This document shows, piece by piece, positions 58,205 through 64,000 of a stretch of DNA of 64,000 bases. This DNA comes from AP-15 sp035538335 (GTDB lineage Bacteria > Pseudomonadota > Alphaproteobacteria > ATCC43930 > CGMCC-115725): the NCBI GenBank assembly GCA_035538335.1, contig DATLKN010000033.1, forward strand, positions 1 to 64,000, read 5' to 3'. How positions within the stretch are numbered: position 1 is the first letter of the stretch; each line of letters begins with the position of its first letter. A program made the position numbers and the translations under genes. The notes under the pieces were generated by a model. The model had not been told where the DNA came from. It ran no database searches and saw only the letters and a program-made list of their open reading frames with translations.

Positions 58205-58585
58205 ATGGCGCTCGACTGTCTCCATCATGTCACCGTGCAGACGACCGATCTCGAGGCGACGCGCGATTTTTATACCGAGATCCTCGACCTCGAAGTCGGC
58301 TTCCGCCCCGATCTCGATTTCCCCGGCTACTGGCTCTATCTCGGCGCAGTCCCGGTCGTGCATTTGGTGCCGAAGGGCAACGCGATCGGCGGGGGCGCCT
58401 CGGCCGACACCGGCTCCTTCGACCATTTCGCCTTCCTCGCGAGGGATTTCGCGGCCGTCAAGGCGCGCCTCGACAAGAAGGCGGTCAAATACCGCGAGAA
58501 CCACATCGCCAAACCGCCGATCGATCAGCTGTTCTTTCCCGACAACAACAACGTGATGATCGAGCTGAATTTCCCGCGCGCCTGA
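58205..58585 (+). CDS. VOC-superfamily protein (glyoxalase-like)
   Basis: A 126-residue single VOC unit: LDCLHHVTVQTTDLEATRDF, WLYLGAVPVVHLVPK, GSFDHFAFLARDFAAVKARL and NVMIELNF. His (LHH), His (VVHL or DHFAF) and Glu (IELN) are in the places used for metal binding in glyoxalase I and related enzymes. ATG 58205 is preferred; the frame is open further upstream without good features. The next gene is a flavin enzyme on the same strand, 29 bases on. Confidence 0.82.
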   Translation: MALDCLHHVTVQTTDLEATRDFYTEILDLEVGFRPDLDFPGYWLYLGAVPVVHLVPKGNAIGGGASADTGSFDHFAFLARDFAAVKARLDKKAVKYRENHIAKPPIDQLFFPDNNNVMIELNFPRA

Positions 58586-58614
58586 GCGAGGAATTTCGGC
58601 CGGGGAAGCAACTG

Positions 58615-59844
58615 ATGGCCGCGTTCGCGTGGACGCCGTCGGCGAACCTGCCGCGCCTGCGCGCCTGCTTTGCCGGGATCGGGCATGACGAGATGGTGCG
58701 CCGGGCCCGCGAATTGGCGCCCTCGTTGAGGGATCGGGTCACGCTCACCGAGCAATTGCGGCGAATGCCGGACGAGACCGAGCGGGAATTGCACCGGCTC
58801 GGCCTCTTCCGCGTCGTGCAGCCGCAGCGGGTCGGCGGCGCCGAGCTCGATGTCGGGGTGCTGATCGACGTCTGCGCCGAAATCGCGCGCGTCTGCCCCT
58901 CGACCGCGTGGAACATCGGCAACCTCGCCAGCCACCATTGGATGCTCGGCTATTTCCCGCCGCAGGCGCAGGACGAGATCTGGGATGTCTCGCCCGACAC
59001 GCTGATCGCCACCTCGCTCGCCTTCCCTTGCGGCGACGGCCGCAAGGCCGACGGCGGCTATGTCGTGAGCGGGCGCTGGCCGTTTTCCTCCGGCGTCGAC
59101 AATTCCGACTGGAACATGTTGGCCGTCACGGTGCGCGAGGGCGACACGGCCGTTGATCAGCGTTTCGCGCTCCTGCATCGCTCGCAATACGAGATCATCG
59201 ACAATTGGCAGGCGTTGGGGCTGTGCGGCACCGGCTCGAAGGACGTCGCGGCGCGGGACGTCTTCGTTCCGGAATACCGCACGACGGCATTGAAGTCGCT
59301 GGTCGGCGGCGAGCATGTCGGGTCGGAAAAGAACCCCGGTCTGCTGTTTCGCATGCCGTTTCTCGCGATCGGCAGCTACATCCTCGGCGGCGTCGCGCTG
59401 GGCTGCGCCGAGGGCGCCTATCGGGGCTATGTCGCGGCGGCGCGGCGGCGCAACACGACCTATACCGGGACCCCGGCCGGCGCCTTTCAGGCGGTGCAGA
59501 TCAAGGTGGCCGAGGCGGCCGTGCGCATCGAGGCGGCGGCGCTGATGATGCGCGAGGACTGCCGGCAGGCGAGCGCGACCGCCGAAGCAGGCGAGGCGCC
59601 GAGCCTCGGCGACAAGTTGCGCTGGCGCCGCAATGCCGCCTGGACCGTGCGGCAATGCGTCGAAGCGGTCGATCTTTTGCAGGCAGTCTCCGGCGCCGGC
59701 GGGCTCTATACGACGAACGACATGCCGCGCTTCTTTCGCGACATGCACGCGATCTCGGCGCACATCATCTATGCCTTCGACGTGCAGGCGACGATGTTCG
59801 GGACGCACGAGCTCGGCATCCCGGGCCCGCCGCCCATCCTTTAG
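58615..59844 (+). CDS. Acyl-CoA-dehydrogenase-like flavin monooxygenase oxygenase subunit
   Basis: A 409-residue protein of the ACAD fold, in the HpaB/HsaA/DszC-like group. It has VVQPQRVGGAELDVGVLIDV, STAWNIGNLASHHWMLGYFP, VVSGRWPFSSGVDNSDWNML and the C-terminal VSGAGGLYTTNDMPRFFRDM motif seen in flavin-dependent hydroxylases rather than true dehydrogenases. A separate flavin reductase would supply FMNH2; none is adjacent. The substrate is unknown. It converges with a small membrane-protein gene, overlapping 4 bases. Confidence 0.8.
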   Translation: MAAFAWTPSANLPRLRACFAGIGHDEMVRRARELAPSLRDRVTLTEQLRRMPDETERELHRLGLFRVVQPQRVGGAELDVGVLIDVCAEIARVCPSTAWNIGNLASHHWMLGYFPPQAQDEIWDVSPDTLIATSLAFPCGDGRKADGGYVVSGRWPFSSGVDNSDWNMLAVTVREGDTAVDQRFALLHRSQYEIIDNWQALGLCGTGSKDVAARDVFVPEYRTTALKSLVGGEHVGSEKNPGLLFRMPFLAIGSYILGGVALGCAEGAYRGYVAAARRRNTTYTGTPAGAFQAVQIKVAEAAVRIEAAALMMREDCRQASATAEAGEAPSLGDKLRWRRNAAWTVRQCVEAVDLLQAVSGAGGLYTTNDMPRFFRDMHAISAHIIYAFDVQATMFGTHELGIPGPPPIL

Positions 59845-60212
59845 CCGAGCGCGAGGAGCGCCAGCAGCAGGACGAAGCCGGCGACCGCGAGGCTCGCATG
59901 CGTGCCGACGAGCGCGCCTGCGCTGCGCCCGCGTCGCCACGACAGAAAGGCGAGCACGAGCCCGAGGCAGAAAGCCGCGGCGAGAAGGCCGGCGGCGAGC
60001 GGGGCAAAGCCGCCGGTCCCCATATGGCTCGGCGGCATGCCGTGCAAGAGCGCCGCGATCAGCGCGGCGAGCCCGGCCGCGCCGAGCGCGCCGTGGATCG
60101 GCGGCGCCGCCCTCTGCGGTAGCCAGGGCTGCGTGCCGCGGGCGTAGAGGATGGCGAGCGCCGAGCCGCTGAGGACGGCCGCGCAGAGGATGGCGAAGGC
60201 GAGATCGAGCAC
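59841..60212 (-). CDS. Small four-helix membrane protein
   Basis: A 123-residue protein with about four membrane segments (LAFAILCAAVLSGSALAILY, GALGAAGLAALIAALLHG, LAAGLLAAAFCLGLVLAFLS, ASLAVAGFVLLLALLALG). The GTG start at 60212 lies two bases after the stop of the upstream dehydratase gene, which supports it. No named family is recognised. It closes the operon of the dehydratase and the polytopic membrane protein. Confidence 0.6.
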   Translation of the reverse strand: MLDLAFAILCAAVLSGSALAILYARGTQPWLPQRAAPPIHGALGAAGLAALIAALLHGMPPSHMGTGGFAPLAAGLLAAAFCLGLVLAFLSWRRGRSAGALVGTHASLAVAGFVLLLALLALG

Positions 60213-60214
60213 GC

Positions 60215-61168
60215 TCAGCGGGCGAAATCCACTGCGGTCGTGTTGCCGCCGCTCAACAACACGCCGACGCGCTCGCCGGCGCGCGGCCGGTAGCGGCCCG
60301 AATGCAGGGCGGCAAAGGCGGCCGCGCCGCCGGGCTCGACGACGAGGCGCAGAGCGGCCCACAGCGCCTCCTGCGCGGCCCGGATCGCGGCGTCGGGGAC
60401 GAGAAGCGCCTCCGCCACATAACGGCGGGCGATCGGAAAGACCAGCTCGCCGATCCGGCGCGGCGCCAGCGAATCGGCCGCGATGCCGCCGGCTTCCGCA
60501 TCGGCCGGCCGGCCCGCGGCGAGGGCGCGCGTCAGGGTCGGCGCCAATTCCGGCTCGACCCCGATGACCTTCACTTTGCCGCGGTACCACGCCGCGATGC
60601 CGGCGATCAGACCGCCGCCGCCGACCGCGACCAGCAGCGTATCGAGGCCGGGCAGCTGTTCCTCCAATTCGAGGCCTATCGTCCCTTGGCCTAAGAGGGT
60701 CTCGCGCTGATCGAAGGCGTGCACCGGCAGCGCGCCTGATTGGCGGCCCCATTCTTCGCTGGCGGCGAGCGCGTCTGCGTAGCGCTCGCCGGTGACGACG
60801 AGTTGGGCGCCGTAGGCGCGGATACGCGCGATCTTTGCGGCCGAGGATATGGTGGGCACGAAAATCCGCGCCGGGATGGCGAGCCGGAACGCGGCGTAGG
60901 CGACCGCCGCCCCATGATTGCCCCCCGAGGCGGCGGCGACGCCGGCGCTCGGGATCTCGCGCAGCAGCAGATTGGCGAAGGCGCCGCGCGCCTTGAAGGA
61001 GCCCGAGTGCTGCAGAAACTCGAGCTTGAAGGCGAGAGGCTGCGGCGAGAGGCCGAAATCGGCGGCGTCGGCTTCGACGACCGGGGTGTGCCGGATATGC
61101 GGCCGGATCAGCCGTTCGGCGGCGGCGATCTGCGCCTGCCCGATGTCGATGTCGGTGTCTGCCGTCAC
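60215..61168 (-). CDS. Threonine/serine dehydratase-like PLP enzyme
   Basis: A 317-residue fold-type II PLP enzyme with the Schiff-base Lys K59 in QHSGSFKARGA, SGGNHGAAVAYAA, the Gly loop AVGGGGLIAGIAA and the closing VGVLLSGGNTT. It lacks the ACT domain of biosynthetic IlvA, so it is of the catabolic or general amino-acid dehydratase type. The GTG at 61168 overlaps the stop of the upstream gene (GTGA). Substrate: threonine or serine is likely but not shown by sequence. Confidence 0.84.
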   Translation of the reverse strand: MTADTDIDIGQAQIAAAERLIRPHIRHTPVVEADAADFGLSPQPLAFKLEFLQHSGSFKARGAFANLLLREIPSAGVAAASGGNHGAAVAYAAFRLAIPARIFVPTISSAAKIARIRAYGAQLVVTGERYADALAASEEWGRQSGALPVHAFDQRETLLGQGTIGLELEEQLPGLDTLLVAVGGGGLIAGIAAWYRGKVKVIGVEPELAPTLTRALAAGRPADAEAGGIAADSLAPRRIGELVFPIARRYVAEALLVPDAAIRAAQEALWAALRLVVEPGGAAAFAALHSGRYRPRAGERVGVLLSGGNTTAVDFAR

Positions 61169-62691
61169 TTGGGGGATGCTCCTGCGCGACAGGAAGGGAG
61201 AAGCGAAAATATCTGAAAGCGCGGCCGCCGAAAGAGCGGCGCGAGGCATCGGCTCGGCGCCACCCGGAACGGCCGGATATCGAGGAAGGCGACATCATCG
61301 TAATGCGCGAGGATGCCGGCGGCGCGGGTTGCGGCCGCGGCATCGCGCCCGACGAAGGCCGACCACAGATCCTGCGGCACCGTCTTCGCGGCGAGCGCCG
61401 CGTAAGGGCCGCGCATCGCCACCGGCTGCTGCGCCGGATTGGCGAAAAGGGTCGGCACGAAGGCTTCGCGCCGGACGATCGCGAGGGTCGGGAAATGCAA
61501 CAGCGGCACCGGCGCGAAATCGACGAGCCGCGGCGGGTAGGCCAGCGCGAGCTTCGCGCCCCGCGGCAACAGATCGATGCCGGCGAGGTCGGCCCGGTAG
61601 ACCCGGTCCGCCTGCAGCCATACCCGCTCGACGACGCCGAGGCGCAGCGCGAACACGGCAAGCGCACAGCCCGCAACGATGCGGCCGGTGCGGCGGCTCG
61701 GAAAGCGCGGCACGCTCGCCGCGACGAGCAGCAGCAAGAGAGCGACCGGCAGCCGGTGATCGACCCCTGAGCCGCCGAAGAGCCGGCTCGGCGCCAGCAG
61801 ATACGCGGCGAAGACCAAAGCCAGCGGCCAGCGCAGGCGGGGCGCGACCCCGAGCCGTCCGGATGCGGCGAGTGCGATCGGGAGGCCGAGAAAGAGGAGG
61901 AAGCAGGCTATGTCGAAGGGGCGGCTGTAATCGTCGAAGACGGAGAACAGCAAATCGGCCTTGCGCTCAATCGCGAAATGCACCGCGCTCGCCGCCGCGA
62001 CGTGACGCCAGCCGAAAAGAAACAGCGAGGCCGGCAGCAGGAATTGCGGCGCCGCCGTCAGCGCCCGGGCAAGCAGCGCCCGCCATGCCCCGGCGCGCAG
62101 CTCGGCGAGCGCGGGCGTCGCTTCGAGCCCGACAACGACGAGCGCGTAAAAGACGAAGGCCTCGATATGGGCGAAATAAACGGCGATGGCGACAATGGCC
62201 GAGGCCGCGGCGCGCCGCCATCGCGGCGTCTCTTCGAGCGCCAGCCACAAGGCCGCGCCGATGAGCGCGAGGCCGATCCCGAACAGATAATTGAGAAAGC
62301 CCCACAAGAAGACGCGGCTGTAGAGCAAAAGGAATGCGAGCAGCGGCCAGAGACGCCAGCCGCCGGCTGCGACCCGGTTGAGCCACAGGGCGCCGCCGGC
62401 GCAGAGTGCGAAAATCATGACGAGGAATAGCTTTGCCGCGACCGCCAGCGGCAGCAGGCGCGACAGAGGCGGGACGATCAGATCCTCGGCGAGGTCGGGA
62501 ATCGCCGACCAGTTCACGGCATAAAAGGCGTTGCCGCCCTGGGCGATCAGGTGCATCCGCGCCAGGTGGTTCGGGTAATCGACGAGCGGCGGCAATACGG
62601 TCGAGAAGACCGGCAGCCCGGCGAGCGCCAGCAGCGCCGCAAAACCCGCCCAGACGCGGGTTGCGGCCCGGCGCTGGTCGTTGTCCCGCAC
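61165..62691 (-). CDS. Polytopic membrane protein, GT-C-like, unknown function
   Basis: A 508-residue protein with about 11 membrane helices. After the first helix comes PPLVDYPNHLARMHLIAQG, an acidic periplasmic loop in the place where GT-C glycosyltransferases keep their catalytic Asp. A soluble C-terminal part of about 120 residues follows. The family is one of several bacterial hypothetical membrane proteins with the DYPNH motif. No glycan cluster is nearby. It is translationally coupled to the dehydratase. Confidence 0.65.
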   Translation of the reverse strand: MRDNDQRRAATRVWAGFAALLALAGLPVFSTVLPPLVDYPNHLARMHLIAQGGNAFYAVNWSAIPDLAEDLIVPPLSRLLPLAVAAKLFLVMIFALCAGGALWLNRVAAGGWRLWPLLAFLLLYSRVFLWGFLNYLFGIGLALIGAALWLALEETPRWRRAAASAIVAIAVYFAHIEAFVFYALVVVGLEATPALAELRAGAWRALLARALTAAPQFLLPASLFLFGWRHVAAASAVHFAIERKADLLFSVFDDYSRPFDIACFLLFLGLPIALAASGRLGVAPRLRWPLALVFAAYLLAPSRLFGGSGVDHRLPVALLLLLVAASVPRFPSRRTGRIVAGCALAVFALRLGVVERVWLQADRVYRADLAGIDLLPRGAKLALAYPPRLVDFAPVPLLHFPTLAIVRREAFVPTLFANPAQQPVAMRGPYAALAAKTVPQDLWSAFVGRDAAAATRAAGILAHYDDVAFLDIRPFRVAPSRCLAPLFRRPRFQIFSLLPSCRAGASPK

Positions 62692-62728
62692 GCCCCCGCG
62701 GCGCGGGTCTCTCCCTCTCGCCGCTTTG

Positions 62729-62776
62729 CCCTCTCCCGTTCCCTCCCCCGCTTGCGGGGGAGGGTTAGGGTGGGGG
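62729..62776 (+). repeat. GC-rich hairpin repeat, same family as 9.9 kb
   Basis: The 9-bp stem CCCTCCCCC..GGGGGAGGG (62741-62749 with 62756-62764, loop GCTTGC) is followed by TTAGGGTGGGGGTG. The hairpin and the GGGTGGGGGTG tail match the first half of the element at 9905. Confidence 0.75.
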
Positions 62777-62798
62777 TGCGTGAGGGGCTCGCCGCGGC

Positions 62799-63500
62799 TC
62801 AGAACCGCTCGACCCAGGGTCTGAGCTCGATCTCCCAGGTCCAGGCCGAGCGCGGCTGGCGCAGCACGGCGAGATAGGTGGCGGCGATCGCGTCGGGATC
62901 GAGCATGCTGTCGGGCTTGTCGGGCGGCTCGACCCTGCCCGGATTGCGGATCGCCCCGTCGATGACGAAATGCGCGACATGGATGCCCTGCGGCGCCAAT
63001 TCGCGGGCGATGCTCTGGGCCAAGCCGCGCAACGCGAATTTGCCCATCGCGAAAGGGGCCGAGAGCGGGTAGCCCTTGACGCTCGCCGAGGCGCCGGTCA
63101 GGAGGATCGCGCCGTGCCCCTGTTTCAGCATATGCCGGGCGGCTTCGCGCGCCACCAGAAAGCCGCCATAGGCGCTGACCGAGAGCGCGCGCTCGACCTC
63201 GGCCGGCACCAGTTCGGCGACGGGGCCGCGGGCCCGCGCGCTCGCATTGTAGACGACGACATCGGGGGCGCCGTCAGCCGCCTCGACCGCCGCGAAGAGG
63301 CGCGTGACCTCATCCGGATCGACGGCGTCGCAGGCGAACGCCTCGGCGCCGGTCTCGGCGCACAGCGGCCCGAGTTTTTCGGCGTTGCGCGCGGCGAGCG
63401 CGACTTTCATCCCCTCGCGCGCGAAAAGGCGGGCGAGCGAGGCGGACAGCCCCGCCCCGGCGCCGACGATCAGCGCGCGCGAAAAACCGCTTTCGGGCAT
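62799..63500 (-). CDS. SDR-family protein with Phe in place of the catalytic Tyr
   Basis: A 233-residue short-chain dehydrogenase fold. The dinucleotide motif VGAGAGLSASLARLFAREG is intact and NASARARGP replaces NNAG. The active region reads ILLTGASASVKGYPLSAPF, with S138, followed by AMGKFAL, so the Tyr of YxxxK is F150 while K154 is kept. This exact variant recurs in an SDR subfamily of unknown activity. ATG 63498-63500 is the sensible start; it lies 13 bases past the previous gene. Confidence 0.8.
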   Translation of the reverse strand: MPESGFSRALIVGAGAGLSASLARLFAREGMKVALAARNAEKLGPLCAETGAEAFACDAVDPDEVTRLFAAVEAADGAPDVVVYNASARARGPVAELVPAEVERALSVSAYGGFLVAREAARHMLKQGHGAILLTGASASVKGYPLSAPFAMGKFALRGLAQSIARELAPQGIHVAHFVIDGAIRNPGRVEPPDKPDSMLDPDAIAATYLAVLRQPRSAWTWEIELRPWVERF

Positions 63501-63513
63501 GGTCTCGCTCCGC

Positions 63514-64000
63514 TCACCAGAAGACGAGCGTGCGCACCTCGATGCTCTCGCGCGGCGGCGCGCCGGGCGGCGACGAGGGATCGTCGAAGGCGCCGTGCGC
63601 CGAGAAACGGGCGGCGCCCTTGCGGCTCGAATCGAAGCAGCGGATGAATACGACCTCGCCCGGCTGCATCTTCGGGAAATAGTACCAGCGCTGGCCCTCG
63701 TTGTAAGTGACCGAATAGATTTCGCCGGTGCGGTCGGGATATTTGAGATCGGTCGGCACAAGGTTCTCTTGCGAGAGGCTCTCGGCGTCGCACAGCGCCA
63801 GCGGCGATTCCAGGACCGGCCCCGCGATCGGCCGCCACAGATTGATGATCGCATAGCGCCGGCGCAGCAATTCCTCCGCTTCCTCGCCCATCAGCTCGCG
63901 CACCCGCTGCGGCGCCGATTTCGCGGTGTAATCGTTGTGGACGCGTTTCGCCGGCTGCTTGACGAGATTGCCCTTTTGCGAACGGGCGGCGTTGCGCACG
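63514..64000 (-). CDS. CmcJ/AsaB-type protein (5' end outside the window)
   Basis: About 162 codons of the C-terminal part of a CmcJ/NvfI or AsaB-like hydroxylase/desaturase: RVHNDYTAKSAPQRVRELM, INLWRPIAGPVLESPLALCD, EGQRWYYFPKMQPGEVVFIR and the end ESIEVRTLVFW. In the family the His/Asp/His iron site lies in these strands (HNDYT, then a later His). The frame is open to base 64000, so the true start is outside. It is just upstream of the SDR gene on the same strand, probably an operon. Confidence 0.78.
   Translation of the reverse strand, partial: VRNAARSQKGNLVKQPAKRVHNDYTAKSAPQRVRELMGEEAEELLRRRYAIINLWRPIAGPVLESPLALCDAESLSQENLVPTDLKYPDRTGEIYSVTYNEGQRWYYFPKMQPGEVVFIRCFDSSRKGAARFSAHGAFDDPSSPPGAPPRESIEVRTLVFW

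Noticed and set aside
59841..61676. A 611-codon minus-strand frame spanning the dehydratase gene
   Set aside because: Only the final 123 codons (from GTG 60212) have real membrane-protein character; the earlier part overlaps the dehydratase and GT-C-like genes in another frame.
1..64000. tRNA, rRNA or CRISPR loci
   Set aside because: No cloverleaf with a plausible anticodon and T-loop, no rRNA-like stretch and no regularly spaced direct repeats with unique spacers were noticed by eye. A tRNAscan or CRISPR search would be decisive.

Overview
This is a GC-rich, gene-dense chromosomal segment that most resembles a soil or plant-associated alphaproteobacterium (Rhodospirillales or Hyphomicrobiales-like). 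The inference rests on the block ppx, rlmE, guaB, rsmB, guaA, on dispersed palindromes of the GTCATTGCGAGG and GTCGTCCCGG types, and on many catabolic paralogues (MFS, LLM flavin enzymes, MmgE/PrpD, BNR propellers, GSTs). I cannot fix the genus. No tRNA, rRNA or CRISPR array was seen.

Layout. 0-4.6 kb: outer-membrane and envelope genes (a DcaP-like porin fragment, a PagL-like lipid A deacylase), a 2OG-Fe(II) oxygenase and a type III P-type H+-ATPase that abuts a decapitated PIN-toxin gene. 4.6-12.4 kb: a catabolic cluster with a D-threonine-aldolase-like enzyme, two tandem aromatic-acid-type MFS carriers, a translationally coupled LLM flavin monooxygenase and an orphan molybdenum hydroxylase large subunit. 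12.6-17.7 kb: a secreted G1 glutamic peptidase, a BNR propeller, an aldo-keto reductase, a GST and a MOSC protein. 16.7-19.4 kb: a decayed patch holding isochorismatase and NarI remnants, a tail-collar protein and a low-GC secreted orphan. 19.5-26.8 kb: LLM oxidoreductase, amidohydrolase, a CinA-like/nucleotidyltransferase fusion, a CDF-like membrane protein, a second BNR propeller, RidA, a small secreted protein, a tyrosine-recombinase remnant and an SDR.

26.8-38.4 kb is the most plastic part: remnants of a peroxiredoxin and an alpha/beta hydrolase, then emrAB-type efflux, an NTF2-like protein and 3-methyladenine glycosylase. Next comes a 6-kb interval (32.4-38.4 kb) flanked by a direct repeat of the last 16 bp of guaA. 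It carries an alkylation-repair set (Ada-AlkA fusion, Ogt, AdaA-like regulator) plus an alpha/beta hydrolase lacking the nucleophile serine, a shortened NTF2-like protein and a GST-like protein. I read it as a probable guaA-anchored genomic island that has lost its integrase.

38.4-45.5 kb is the conserved purine and RNA-modification block (guaA, rsmB, guaB, rlmE, ppx) with a RelE/HTH toxin-antitoxin cassette inserted between rlmE and ppx. The toxin and antitoxin frames are fused, apparently through one extra G. 45.5-64 kb is ordinary accessory metabolism: NTF2, quinone oxidoreductase, an NHL propeller, a solute-binding-like protein, TSUP exporter, MmgE/PrpD, a ketopantoate-reductase-like enzyme, an epimerase, TPR proteins (including a tandem duplicate pair), an Asp/Glu racemase, GST, VOC, an acyl-CoA-dehydrogenase-like monooxygenase, a threonine dehydratase operon, an SDR with Tyr replaced by Phe, and a CmcJ/AsaB-type protein cut by the window edge.
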